Positions 32,676 to 41,805 are shown, counted from the first letter of the stretch. The stretch: DNA of 64,000 nucleotides from Burkholderiales bacterium UBA2463 (GCA_002342295.1 DDPR01000006.1:172518-236517); one strand, 5' to 3'. Numbers and translations are program-made. The notes: generated from the letters alone by a model not told the origin.

Positions 32676-33997
32676 TTGTTCGCCAATCCCGATACGAGAG
32701 CCGCTGCCGCCTCATCAAACGGTGACGATCCAACTAAGGACACGCTCCAGAATGGATCGAAGAGATGTTGTCTTGCCTGAGAGACAACCTTACGCTCAGG
32801 AATCTCTCGCTGTCTTACCTCAGCAACAGACAGTGCCCAGATCGCGTTTCCGGAGGTCACGAGAGACGGGTCGATGTCCTTCTCGCTCTTTTGAAGCCGG
32901 AGGGACTCCGATTGATCAGCATTCAGTCTGACGAGAATGGGGATCCTGAAACCAAATCGCCCGTCCGCTGACTGCGTTGGATTGAAATCTCGGAAACTCG
33001 AAAATCCGAGGTACCCAGCAATGCGGATCCGATCTGAATTCGCTCGCGAGAATGTTCCGGGGTTTGCCGAATAGCCGCTCCGATCCTCAAGCCCCCTATC
33101 GTAAGGCCCCCTCGAGTCGCTCGCGCCCCAGGCGACCGAGATGCTTTCGTTAATACTTGAGCAGGTCGGACGCCACCAGCTCCGCTTGGCCCATCTATGA
33201 ATCGCAAGCGTATCGTTTGATTGCCACGAACTGAGATCGGATGTAAGCGCTGTGCCTCCCCTCTTTACGAATCGGCTAAACGCCTTGTCGATACTCGTCG
33301 GAATGCAGCCAGTGGTGGGTAGTAGATAGAGCCGTTGGTCATAGCCTCGTGACCGAGACCAAGAGTCCAGACCCGAGGACACAAAATCGGCAAGAGGTTC
33401 GCGTTGAGTGTGTTGCTTAGTCTCGACGGCTCGATAAAACCGCGTGACATCGCTACTGGGCAGATACTGTCCGAAGTAGCGTCGATCTCCAGACCACACC
33501 ACTTCGTTCACCAAAGACTGGGTAGCAAAAGGGGATACGGCGACCTGCATCGCCTCTTGCGAGGCGAGCAAAGCGCGGGTGTACCCACTCCGAAACGGTA
33601 CCTCGAGAGAGACTGCTCCCCTTGTGACTTCCCGAGAGAGGGTTGCGGCCTCCTGAACGTAGCCCATGAGAGGCTGCAGCGCAGGTACAACAGAGGCAAC
33701 CGTCGCCGAGTTTCCCGCGAGCCTGCTCGCATAATCAACCCAAGCGAGAAGAGTCATGCTTTGAGCAATCATGATCTCGTTGGCGGCGATGGCCCGATTT
33801 GCATATGCCTGGTAATTCAGGGACTGGGCGAACCAACCAGCGGCAGATAAAGCGGCTGTATCTGCGAGGTGAGCTGCTCGCTGCTTGTCCGAGAGAACGC
33901 CCCCGAGAAGAGCAACCCACACGAACAAGGCTCCGCAGAGGGAAAGCACGCCCAACCCAGCGAGTAGAAGAAAGCCCTCAGGCCTACCCCTCGTCAC
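32672..33997 (-). CDS. TadG-like Flp pilus-associated protein
   Basis: A 441-residue protein with one N-terminal membrane helix (FLLLAGLGVLSLCGALFVWV) followed by SDKQRAAHLADTAALSAAGW, the pattern of the TadG N-terminal region. The long exported part has a cysteine pair in TTGCIPT and RPTCSS and ends in a hydrophobic segment. The start is GTG two bases after the flp stop. No von Willebrand A motif is apparent, unlike classical TadG. It overlaps the next gene by four bases. Confidence 0.7.
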   Translation of the reverse strand: MTRGRPEGFLLLAGLGVLSLCGALFVWVALLGGVLSDKQRAAHLADTAALSAAGWFAQSLNYQAYANRAIAANEIMIAQSMTLLAWVDYASRLAGNSATVASVVPALQPLMGYVQEAATLSREVTRGAVSLEVPFRSGYTRALLASQEAMQVAVSPFATQSLVNEVVWSGDRRYFGQYLPSSDVTRFYRAVETKQHTQREPLADFVSSGLDSWSRSRGYDQRLYLLPTTGCIPTSIDKAFSRFVKRGGTALTSDLSSWQSNDTLAIHRWAKRSWWRPTCSSINESISVAWGASDSRGPYDRGLEDRSGYSANPGTFSRANSDRIRIAGYLGFSSFRDFNPTQSADGRFGFRIPILVRLNADQSESLRLQKSEKDIDPSLVTSGNAIWALSVAEVRQREIPERKVVSQARQHLFDPFWSVSLVGSSPFDEAAAALVSGLANK

Positions 33998-33999
33998 AA

Positions 34000-34263
34000 T
34001 CAGTGATTCTCGTCGCTGTAGTTTTTTAGGTCTTTTCGCGCGTTGGCTTGCATGCGCGCGGAGTTCGCACTTGAGCTTGCGGCGCTCAATGCCGAGCCTC
34101 CGTCATTGCCAGCAATCTCCTGAGCAATACCGGCCGTCTGATTACGAATGGTCTGACCAAGGAGGCTGTACACCCCAATCGCGGCGACGGCCACCACGGC
34201 AACAACGATGATGTACTCGGTCATACCCTGCCCACTAGGCGGGAACTTTGATCTGAATCGCAT
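34000..34263 (-). CDS. flp: Flp-family major pilin
   Basis: An 87-residue Flp prepilin, first gene of the Tad operon. The leader MRFRSKFPPSG is followed by QGMTEYIIVVAVVAVAAIGV, with the glycine cleavage point and Glu/Tyr at +5/+6. The mature part ends in a Ser/Ala/Asn-rich tail. GGGAGG lies before the ATG. It needs a prepilin peptidase, which is not in the window. It is likely to be the most abundant product of the operon. Confidence 0.92.
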   Translation of the reverse strand: MRFRSKFPPSGQGMTEYIIVVAVVAVAAIGVYSLLGQTIRNQTAGIAQEIAGNDGGSALSAASSSANSARMQANARKDLKNYSDENH

Positions 34264-34303
34264 TGGAGCCTCCCGAAATGAAGAGGCCGTAGTCTGAGTC
34301 GAT

Positions 34304-34338
34304 ACGCTAGCGAGGAATATCGACCGAAAGGCTAGCGT
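34304..34338. promoter_or_regulatory. Inverted repeat upstream of the flp gene
   Basis: ACGCTAGC at 34304-34311 and GCTAGCGT at 34331-34338 are perfect inverted copies separated by 19 bases, 40 bases upstream of the flp ATG. Each arm contains the self-complementary GCTAGC. The placement suits an operator for the Tad operon. The wider gap (34264-34451, 188 bases) separates flp from the divergent gmd gene and holds nothing else clear beyond its ribosome-binding sites. Confidence 0.4.
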
Positions 34339-34451
34339 TTCCTTAACTGGGCAGGGCAGCGAGTTAAAAAAGTAATCACCAAAAGTGGTGTTAAATGTCG
34401 TCGGGCAAACTAGGGATTCTGTCCCGTGTCCAGCCTAAAGAGGAATGAGCC

Positions 34452-35414
34452 ATTAAAACAGCGCTTATCTGCGGTATAACCGGTCAGGACGGTAGCTACT
34501 TAGCCAAACTTCTGCTGGGCAAGGGCTATGTCGTTTGGGGAACCTCCCGAGACGCACCTCGATGCAATGTCGGAAGCCTCAAGGCGCTAGGAATCCTCGA
34601 GCAGGTGAAGCTGACGTCCATGGTTGCCGAAGATTTTCGGAGCACTCTCATGGCCATCAAAAAAAGTGATCCGGATGAGATCTATTTTCTCGCTGGCCAA
34701 TCCTCGGTAGGGCTCTCATTTGAGGAGCCAGCTGAGACGATCCAGAGCATCGTAATCGGGACCCTAAACGTTCTGGAAGCATGTCGGTTTCACACCAAAG
34801 CGGTGAGGGTCTATCACGCGGGCTCCAGCGAGTGCTTTGGGGACACGCGGGGGGAGAGGGCCTCCGAGAGCACGCCCTTCAGCCCGCGAAGTCCATATGC
34901 CGTCGCAAAAGGATCTGCCCATTGGCTAGTAAATAACTACCGCGAGGCGTACGGCCTCTTTGTATGTACCGGGATATTGTTTAACCATGAGTCGCCGCTG
35001 CGGCCGGCCCGCTTTGTAACTCAGAAGATCATTTCCTCTGCTCGAAGAATAGCGAACGGCGCTCAGGAGAAACTGAGACTCGGCCGACTCGATATCTCGA
35101 GAGACTGGGGATGGGCCCCTGAGTACGTTGACGCTATGTGGCGGATGCTCCAGTTAGACAGGCCTGAGGACTTTGTGATTGCCACCGGGGTCACGATAAC
35201 GCTCGCAGATTTCATAGGTTGCGCTTTCAGGGAGTTCGGGCTTTCTTGGGAAGATCACGTCATACAGGATGAGTCTCTATTCCGGCCCACAGATATCGTG
35301 TCCCACAGCGCAGACCCCTCGCGGGCGCGCGATGCGTTGTCGTGGTCTGCCACAACCAAAGGGTTAGACGTGGTCACCAGACTCGTAAGGGAGTCGCAAA
35401 GTGCCCCAACCTAG
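34452..35414 (+). CDS. gmd: GDP-mannose 4,6-dehydratase with apparent ATT start
   Basis: About 320 residues of a short-chain dehydrogenase fold. The conserved N-terminus KTALICGITGQDGSYLAKLL holds the NADP glycine motif; the catalytic parts are YHAGSSECFG and SPYAVAKGSAHW, and FNHESPLRP is typical of the family. It makes GDP-4-keto-6-deoxymannose for deoxysugar polymers. No ATG is in frame: TGA at 34446 is followed by GCC then ATT exactly where Met is expected, with AAAGAGG eight bases upstream. GTG at 34605 would cut off the cofactor site. An ATG at 34445 runs into a stop after three codons; removing one base there would join the frames. It stands alone between the Tad island and rsmA. Confidence 0.8.
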   Translation: MKTALICGITGQDGSYLAKLLLGKGYVVWGTSRDAPRCNVGSLKALGILEQVKLTSMVAEDFRSTLMAIKKSDPDEIYFLAGQSSVGLSFEEPAETIQSIVIGTLNVLEACRFHTKAVRVYHAGSSECFGDTRGERASESTPFSPRSPYAVAKGSAHWLVNNYREAYGLFVCTGILFNHESPLRPARFVTQKIISSARRIANGAQEKLRLGRLDISRDWGWAPEYVDAMWRMLQLDRPEDFVIATGVTITLADFIGCAFREFGLSWEDHVIQDESLFRPTDIVSHSADPSRARDALSWSATTKGLDVVTRLVRESQSAPT

Positions 35415-35451
35415 GTGGGTTTGAGGGGTCAACTGAGATCATCTCGGCACC

Positions 35452-36249
35452 CTACCCTTTCTGGGGCCTACCCCTCGCCAAGACCTGATTCGCCATCTCC
35501 ACATAAGCACTCACCGGAACATCCTCCGCTCGATCGGTTTCTCGCACCCCAAGGGCAGACAGATCAATGCGCGAGAGATAGTCAGAGAGCGTGTTTCGCA
35601 GCATCTTTCTTCGTGTGGCGAATGCTGCAGTAACGACGGCCTCGAGCATCGCCCAATTCTTCACGCGAACCTCCTCGCGGGCCAAGGGGTACATGGCCAC
35701 GATGGCCGAGTCAACGGCTGGAGCTGGAGTAAAGGCGCCGGGAGGCACCACAAAAAGACGCTCCATGACGTAGCGCGCCTGCAGCATCACGCTCAGCCGC
35801 CCATAGGTCTTTGAGCCCTCCGATGCCACCATGCGATCCACCACCTCCTTCTGGAGCATGAAGGTCTGATCCCTGATGAGGTCTGCGCAGGGCAGCAGAT
35901 GAAACAAGATGGGGCTCGAAATGTTGTAGGGCAGGTTGCCCACAATCCGAATAGGAGCCCCAAGCTCAAGGGCGAGCGATCGAAAATCCACCGTGAGAAC
36001 ATCCTGCGAGATGAGTCGCAGCCGATCCCCGAACCGCTGAGCGAGGGGCTCTACGAGGTCTCGGTCTAACTCAATAGCAGTGAGGTGACCGGCCCCTTCA
36101 ATGAGTCCCTGCGTAAGGGCACCGCGGCCAGGTCCAATCTCGACAATACGATCATTAGCCTGTGGGCGAACCGCGTGAATGATGCGTCGAACAACCCCTG
36201 CATCGTGAAGGAAATTCTGGCCAAAACGCTTTTTGGGCGCGGCGGCCAT
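35452..36249 (-). CDS. rsmA: 16S rRNA dimethyladenosine transferase
   Basis: A 265-residue RsmA/KsgA that dimethylates two adjacent adenosines near the 3' end of 16S rRNA. It shows KKRFGQNFLHDAGVVRRI, the SAM site VEIGPGRGALTQGL, IRIVGNLPYNISSPILFHLL, and the C-terminal RRKMLRNTLS. It follows surA by four bases in the lptD-surA-rsmA order common in proteobacteria. The usual pdxA between surA and rsmA is missing here. Confidence 0.96.
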   Translation of the reverse strand: MAAAPKKRFGQNFLHDAGVVRRIIHAVRPQANDRIVEIGPGRGALTQGLIEGAGHLTAIELDRDLVEPLAQRFGDRLRLISQDVLTVDFRSLALELGAPIRIVGNLPYNISSPILFHLLPCADLIRDQTFMLQKEVVDRMVASEGSKTYGRLSVMLQARYVMERLFVVPPGAFTPAPAVDSAIVAMYPLAREEVRVKNWAMLEAVVTAAFATRRKMLRNTLSDYLSRIDLSALGVRETDRAEDVPVSAYVEMANQVLARGRPQKG

Positions 36250-36253
36250 GGCC

Positions 36254-37612
36254 CTACTCTCCTGACTTCTTGGTCTCTACGAAAGTATTGGCGCGAACCT
36301 CGCGCGTCCACTCGTCAACAGCCTCGCCAAGCTTGCGCTCTCGCAATGCCATGCGGGCAGCCAACCGCAGGCGATCTTCGGTGAGGGGCTCGCGCCGCTT
36401 CTCAAGAACCTCGATGAGGTGAAAGCCAAAGACCGAGCGCACGGCCTCACTCACCTCTCTCACCCGCAGGTTCATCGCAGCGCGCTCAAACTCAGGAACC
36501 ATGTCCCCCGGGTAGGCCCAGTCCAGCTCACCGCCTCGGGCCGCAGATCCCGGATCTTGCGAGATCTCTCGGGCGAGCGCTCCAAAATCTTCGCCCAAGG
36601 AGAGGCGACGCTTCACCTCGGCAAGCCGACGAAGCGCAAGGGGCTCACTGGTCTGCTCATCCACACGAATCAGAATGTGCCTGGCTCGATAGACATCCAC
36701 GAGTTGAGAGGCAAGTCGCGAGCGTCGATCCTCAAGCTTTAAGAGATGCACTCCACCGCCACTATCAATGGGACCAATTACGGCTCCCACCTGCGCACCC
36801 TCAAGACTCTTGAGGAAGAGACTTGGGATACGACCTGCTGTTCTCCAGCCCAGACTGCCGCCAGCCGGCGCATCGGGGCTGTTGGAGTTAAGACGAGCAA
36901 GCTCTGCGAAGTCCTCTCCCCTCTTAATCTTGGTCAACAAGTCTTCGGCAATGCGCCGGGCCTGATCTCGGCTTCTTGCTCGCGCATCACCCTGCGCCTC
37001 CGTCACCGCGATCAGTATCTGACGCACGAGAAGCTCCTCTTCGCTCGCAAGCGACTGACCGCGTGAGGCGAGAAGGGCATCCACCTCTGCATCGCTCACA
37101 CGAACACGGTTATCGACCTCTCGCTCACGCAGCCGTGCGAGCAGAATCTCCTCCCGAATGTCCTCGCGGAAGCGCTCAAATGGGGTGCCTTCTTTCTCGA
37201 GCTGATCACGAAGACCGGTGACGGTAAGGCCGTTCTGCTGAGCAATGGTTCCAATGGCGCGCGTCAGGGTCGTTTCATCTACAGTCACGCCCAGTTGCGA
37301 TGCGCGCTGCACCAGGGCCAAGTCTGTGATCATGCGATCGAGCACCTGCTCTCGAAAAACGGCTGTGGGCGGGGGCTTCTGACCCGATTTTGCGAGGGTC
37401 TGAGCCGACTGCCTCATGCGTCTTTGAACCTCACTCTCCAGAATGACCTGGGTATTCACCACAGCCGCAACGCGATCCACCATCACTGAGCGGCCACTGG
37501 TGGGCTGAGCCCTCGTGGGGCTCACAAGGCCTGATGCGCCCAGCATCGCCAGCGTAAGCCACGCATAGCAAACAATGTTCATCGACTTCTTTGTGGCCCG
37601 TGGGCTACTCAT
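36254..37612 (-). CDS. surA: Periplasmic chaperone / peptidyl-prolyl isomerase SurA
   Basis: About 452 residues. A signal peptide (hydrophobic core NIVCYAWLTLAMLGASGL, cleavage near PTRAQ) is followed by the SurA N-domain (DRVAAVVNTQVILESEVQRR, LDRMITDLALVQRASQLGV) and two parvulin domains (from about EELLVRQILIAV and from YRARHILIRVDE, with RGGELDWAYPGDMVPEFE). It helps outer-membrane proteins such as LptD to fold. ATG 37612 gives the signal a basic N-region and overlaps the lptD end by eight bases; ATG 37582 is an alternative. A longer upstream frame is rejected as running far into lptD. Confidence 0.95.
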   Translation of the reverse strand: MSSPRATKKSMNIVCYAWLTLAMLGASGLVSPTRAQPTSGRSVMVDRVAAVVNTQVILESEVQRRMRQSAQTLAKSGQKPPPTAVFREQVLDRMITDLALVQRASQLGVTVDETTLTRAIGTIAQQNGLTVTGLRDQLEKEGTPFERFREDIREEILLARLREREVDNRVRVSDAEVDALLASRGQSLASEEELLVRQILIAVTEAQGDARARSRDQARRIAEDLLTKIKRGEDFAELARLNSNSPDAPAGGSLGWRTAGRIPSLFLKSLEGAQVGAVIGPIDSGGGVHLLKLEDRRSRLASQLVDVYRARHILIRVDEQTSEPLALRRLAEVKRRLSLGEDFGALAREISQDPGSAARGGELDWAYPGDMVPEFERAAMNLRVREVSEAVRSVFGFHLIEVLEKRREPLTEDRLRLAARMALRERKLGEAVDEWTREVRANTFVETKKSGE

Positions 37613-39992
37613 AGTTGTCATACTTGGCCGGCGGTGGGGTAAGGCGGTTGATGTATCGGTAATTGGGGATGCTACGCGAGAGTGCGCCCAGCGGGTCTGG
37701 GCCCACGCGAGCAACACCATTGAGCTCAAACTGCAAGAAGATGGCACTGGTTGAACGATCGGCACTCGTGCGGTAGCGCTGCATCACCATACGACCAACC
37801 CAACAGCCGCCGTCGTACTCCACGCCGCCAAGGGCCTCAATCACGCCTGGAATCTGAGACGTATCTGACACGCTTCGTGACTGCAGCGAGACGTTGTATC
37901 GAGCCACTGCATACCAATGGTTGGCGATGGGTAACTGGCCGGCAACATCAACCGCGTTCAGAGATCCTCGCGTGTAGCGATAAGACGAGGTCACGGTGTA
38001 ACCGTCTTTGGGGTTGTATCTCGCGATGGCCGACGCACCCTGCCAGACTGAGAGTGCGCGGGTGTACTGCGCCAGTGCATCGAAGCGCCAAGCCCGTCCA
38101 TATCGGGCGCTCATCTCACCCAGAATGTCCGACTCTTTGTCTGTTCGAGCGGACTGGCCCGGCAGTACCACACGCTGCTGGTCGAAATAAAAACGCTGCG
38201 CAATCGAGGCTCGCAGCTGCTCGGCCCCTGTCGTTGCATCCATGAATCGAGTGGTAATACCGCTGGTGATCTGGTTTTGGTCTGCCACGCGATCCTGCCC
38301 GCTAAAAGAGGTCTCAGAAAAAATCTGGGGCAGGTTGACGCCCGCGGCACCGGAGTCAAAGACTGGCAGGGTGCTCTGAGAACGGTACGGCGTGTACACA
38401 TAAAAGAGTCGGGGCTCGAGAGTCTGCATCAGGGCGCGCCCACCGGCAGCCAGGTCACGCTCGAAGGTCATCTTGGCATCCAAGCTCGCCGTTGGAATGG
38501 CTCGTGAATACGAGCCAGAGGAGGTGCCCACGTTGTTTGCAAACGATCCATAGGACGAGATGTTGTAGCGCGCCAGGGTCGCCGCTGCACTGCCATCTTT
38601 CTCTTGAGCGTAGTTGGTGGCATGCATGGTGATCTTGGGAGTCACGCTCACCGCGCCGACATAGTCAGGCACGGCCACGCTGCCTGTCGCCACCGAACGC
38701 GTACCCGAAGCCAGGGTGGGGTGGCTAAAGCGCGTCACCTCGCCCATAGCCTGCCAATTAACGAGGGGACTGTTATCCCACCCGCCGAGCTGAACTGCGC
38801 TCTGCTGCTTGGTCGCCACCAGCTTGGGAAGCCAAGCGTAGGGCGGCAACACGGGGGAGGCAGCGTCTTGTAGGACCTGAAAGTCCTGCACCGCTGTCGA
38901 TACATTCCATCCCGCAAGCGGCCCAGACACCGAGGCCAGTACCGGCAGCGTGCGCTGTGATGCGACCAAGAGTGAACCACCAAAATCGGAGAAGTAATCT
39001 TTGTCAGAGACGCGGGTGCCAGAGATGTTGAATTTGAATCCATCCCTCAAGTCGGTGGACTGGCTCAACATCACGAGAGATCGCGAGGTTCCTCGCTCGC
39101 GGTCGTTTGGAAGGAGCTCCACGTAGCCAATACCCCTGTGGGTGGCCTCCATATATCGGAGCTCAGTTCCAAGCTGAACGCCTCGCCGCGTAATCATGGT
39201 GGGATAGAGCGTCATGTCTCGATTGGGCGCCATGTTCCAGTAGAAAGGCGCCTTCACCACCAGACCAAGCCGGGAGGTCGCCGCATACGAGGGGGCCAAG
39301 AACCCGGTGCGCCGCCGGTTGTTCACCGGAAAAGAGAAGTCTCCAATATCGGCAATGGGTGTATCGCCCCACAGGAAGGTGGCTCCCTCTGCGTCTGCCT
39401 CCTCGCTAATCTGGTCCATCAGCAAATTGCGCACCCGCAGAGACCAGGCGGGCCGGTCGGCCGGGCAGGTTGTGTAAATCGCATTGGACATTCGGGAGAG
39501 CTTGGGCTGCAGGAAGGTCACGCGCTCGGCCGTGCCCCGGCCATTAATCTCGGAGACCTCATATCGGACGTTGTCCATGTAGCCCTGCATCGTGCCCATG
39601 GCCAATTCGAGTCTCGGGCCCACAAAGAGATCCCCGTCACGAAAGAGCTTGACACCGCCCACTGCAACCACCGAGTTCGGCACCAGGGCGAAGTCAATTG
39701 CGTCAGCCTTCAATGAACTTCCAAGCTGCCGCATCTCAGCCGAGCCCCTGAGTTGCACCACGTCGTCCATCTGTCCCGAGACCTGGTCACCCCGCATGTA
39801 CATTGGTGTTCGCGCATCTGAAAACCCGGTGGGCGCAACACTTCCCGTTGAGGGCAGGGCACTCTGGAATGTGAGGCGAGGGTCCATCTTAAGACCCGTG
39901 CCAAGGGCGGCCGGGCTCCTGCCATCGAGGGGGCATTCAGCGGCAATACAGGTTCCCGCGAGAAACCCCAGAAGAACGGCAGTGAAACGCAT
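37605..39992 (-). CDS. lptD: LPS-assembly outer-membrane protein LptD
   Basis: A 795-residue protein with a signal peptide, an N-terminal jellyroll domain (MRGDQVSGQMDDVVQLRG, LKADAIDFALVPNSVVAVGG), and a large C-terminal beta-barrel with alternating strands to the end. Two early cysteines (C15, C20 region), one in YTTCPADRP and one in EYDGGCWVGR are candidates for the family disulfides; C20 in AECPLDG is probably the first of the mature protein. It inserts LPS into the outer leaflet with LptE. It is divergent from amgK with only 35 bases between. Confidence 0.95.
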   Translation of the reverse strand: MRFTAVLLGFLAGTCIAAECPLDGRSPAALGTGLKMDPRLTFQSALPSTGSVAPTGFSDARTPMYMRGDQVSGQMDDVVQLRGSAEMRQLGSSLKADAIDFALVPNSVVAVGGVKLFRDGDLFVGPRLELAMGTMQGYMDNVRYEVSEINGRGTAERVTFLQPKLSRMSNAIYTTCPADRPAWSLRVRNLLMDQISEEADAEGATFLWGDTPIADIGDFSFPVNNRRRTGFLAPSYAATSRLGLVVKAPFYWNMAPNRDMTLYPTMITRRGVQLGTELRYMEATHRGIGYVELLPNDRERGTSRSLVMLSQSTDLRDGFKFNISGTRVSDKDYFSDFGGSLLVASQRTLPVLASVSGPLAGWNVSTAVQDFQVLQDAASPVLPPYAWLPKLVATKQQSAVQLGGWDNSPLVNWQAMGEVTRFSHPTLASGTRSVATGSVAVPDYVGAVSVTPKITMHATNYAQEKDGSAAATLARYNISSYGSFANNVGTSSGSYSRAIPTASLDAKMTFERDLAAGGRALMQTLEPRLFYVYTPYRSQSTLPVFDSGAAGVNLPQIFSETSFSGQDRVADQNQITSGITTRFMDATTGAEQLRASIAQRFYFDQQRVVLPGQSARTDKESDILGEMSARYGRAWRFDALAQYTRALSVWQGASAIARYNPKDGYTVTSSYRYTRGSLNAVDVAGQLPIANHWYAVARYNVSLQSRSVSDTSQIPGVIEALGGVEYDGGCWVGRMVMQRYRTSADRSTSAIFLQFELNGVARVGPDPLGALSRSIPNYRYINRLTPPPAKYDNYE

Positions 39993-40027
39993 GAACTATT
40001 ATAGGAAGGAAGCTCGGAGAACCCGTT

Positions 40028-41044
40028 GTGACCACTCTTTCTCAGGATCCCCGGCGATCCGAAGCCGAAGCCTGGCTCTTTGCTCTTAGAGGCATTTCCC
40101 CCGACCAGATTCAGCCCGCCTCGGCCGACGCGTCCTTTCGACGCTACTTTCGTATCCACGACGCGGCCCCCTCGGGCGGCTCGCTCATCCTGATGGATGC
40201 GCCGCCAGACAAAGAGCCCCTTGATGCCTTCTTGCATGTCGCTGACCTCCTCCAGGCTGCGGGGCTGCACGTCCCTCAGCGCTTTGAATGCGACAAGACG
40301 CGTGGTTTTCTGCTGCTTGAAGACCTTGGCCAGACCGACTACCTCAGTGTGCTCAATGAGGAGACGGCTCCACTCCTCTACCTCGATGCCATAAAAGCCT
40401 TGGTGACCATGCAGTCTTGGGGTCTCGCGCAGGCCCAAACCCTGGGACTTCCCGCCTACGATGAGCAAAAGCTCAAGGCAGAGATGCAACTCTTTCCCCA
40501 GTGGTACGTCGCCAAGCACAAGCATCACGCTCTGACCGACGACGAAAACGCTATGCTCGAGCAGGCCTTCGACGTGCTGTCTCGGCGCGCTCGTTCATCG
40601 CCCCAGGTCATCGTGCATCGGGACTATCACAGCAGAAACCTCATGAAAGTTGACGATCGCAACCCCGGGGTCATCGACTTCCAAGACGCCGTCGTGGGCC
40701 CGCTCACCTACGACCTGGTCTCCCTGCTGCGCGATGCATACAAGCCCTGGGAGGAGGCGCAGCAACTCGACTGGGCCATTGCCTATTGGCAGTCGGCCCG
40801 ATCCGAAGGCCTGCCGGTGCAGGGCGACTTCTCTGACTTCTGGGAAGACTTCGAGTGGGTGGGTCTTCAGCGACACCTCAAAGTGCTCGGCATATTTGCC
40901 CGCCTCTCTCACCGAGACGGCAAACACGGCTACCTCAAAGACATACCTGTGGTGCTCAGGGATGCTCAGCGCGTAGCAAGGCGCTATGCGCCGTTTCACA
41001 AGCTCGCCAAACTGCTCGATCGACTCGAGGCTCGGCAGGCATGA
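40028..41044 (+). CDS. amgK: Anomeric MurNAc/GlcNAc kinase AmgK
   Basis: A 338-residue aminoglycoside-phosphotransferase-like kinase with SADASFRRYFRI, LLEDLGQTDYLS, the catalytic loop VIVHRDYHSRNLM and metal motif VIDFQDAVVGPLTYDL. Together with MurU it forms the cell-wall recycling bypass that returns MurNAc to UDP-MurNAc without de novo synthesis. The start is GTG with GGAG eight bases upstream. It is divergent from lptD, as in pseudomonads, and overlaps murU by four bases. Confidence 0.92.
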   Translation: MTTLSQDPRRSEAEAWLFALRGISPDQIQPASADASFRRYFRIHDAAPSGGSLILMDAPPDKEPLDAFLHVADLLQAAGLHVPQRFECDKTRGFLLLEDLGQTDYLSVLNEETAPLLYLDAIKALVTMQSWGLAQAQTLGLPAYDEQKLKAEMQLFPQWYVAKHKHHALTDDENAMLEQAFDVLSRRARSSPQVIVHRDYHSRNLMKVDDRNPGVIDFQDAVVGPLTYDLVSLLRDAYKPWEEAQQLDWAIAYWQSARSEGLPVQGDFSDFWEDFEWVGLQRHLKVLGIFARLSHRDGKHGYLKDIPVVLRDAQRVARRYAPFHKLAKLLDRLEARQA

Positions 41045-41790
41045 GGGTGATGATTCTCGCTGCGGGACGTGGCGAGCGCATGCGCCCACTCACCGACCAT
41101 ACCCCCAAGCCCCTCCTGCGTGTAGGCGGCAAGTCTCTGCTTGAGCACCATCTAACTCGCCTGGGCAAAGCGGGCTTTTCAGAGGTGGTGATCAACCTTG
41201 CGCACCTTGGAGGACAGATCAAAGATGTCGTGGGCAGTGGGGAGCGCTGGAACCTTCGTGTTCGCTTTAGCGAAGAGCCGCCCGGCGCCCTCGAGACTGC
41301 CGGGGGTATAGCCACGGCCCGGCCCTGGACCCATCCAGAGGAGTGGTTTCTCGTGGTCAATGCCGACATTTACACCGACTTCAACTTCGCCCTTGCCCCG
41401 CAATTGGCCCGGTCGCTCCCCCGGCACGCCAAGGCCGCGCTCGTCCTCGTGCGCAATCCAGACCATCACAAGAGTGGTGACTTCCTGCGCCCCTCCCTTG
41501 CTGAGGATGCAGAGCCCTGCATTCTCCAAACAGTCAGGTCCTCAATCCAGTCGGCGCCCGAGCAGCCCGCCACCTCAGGCACTCCCCTTGAGGCGCTCAC
41601 CTACAGCGGAATCGGGGTCTACCACCCGAGCCTCTTTGCTGACTGCGTACCTCATGAGGCACGCGCGCTGGGCCCGCTCCTGCGTAAAGCAAGCCAGGAG
41701 CAGCGGCTTTTCGGTGCGCGACACGGCGGCATCTGGGTCGATGTTGGAACACCTGAGCGACTCAGGTCGCTTGACCAAGCGCTCGCCTGA
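41041..41790 (+). CDS. murU: MurNAc-1-phosphate uridylyltransferase MurU
   Basis: A 249-residue nucleotidyltransferase. It begins RVMILAAGRGERMRPLTDHT with the NTP-binding signature, then PKPLLRVGGKSLLEHHLTRL, NADIYTDF for metal binding, and WVDVGTPERL at the end. It couples UTP to the product of AmgK. Its ATG overlaps the amgK stop (ATGA), so the two are made together. The segment of about 20 residues after LRPSLAEDAEPC is somewhat longer than in the pseudomonad protein. Confidence 0.92.
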   Translation: MRVMILAAGRGERMRPLTDHTPKPLLRVGGKSLLEHHLTRLGKAGFSEVVINLAHLGGQIKDVVGSGERWNLRVRFSEEPPGALETAGGIATARPWTHPEEWFLVVNADIYTDFNFALAPQLARSLPRHAKAALVLVRNPDHHKSGDFLRPSLAEDAEPCILQTVRSSIQSAPEQPATSGTPLEALTYSGIGVYHPSLFADCVPHEARALGPLLRKASQEQRLFGARHGGIWVDVGTPERLRSLDQALA

Positions 41791-41805
41791 GCCCACGCTT
41801 GCACC

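Noticed and set aside
34369..34391. CACC/GGTG hairpin near 34380 as a terminator or operator
   Set aside because: The stem is only four to five bases with no T-run; it is likely by chance.
34605..35414. Shorter GDP-mannose dehydratase starting at GTG 34605
   Set aside because: This start would remove the NADP-binding glycine motif that is intact upstream in the same frame.
39710..40528. 272-codon minus-strand frame across the lptD/amgK junction
   Set aside because: It covers the 5' end of lptD in another frame and runs antisense to amgK, which both have strong family motifs.
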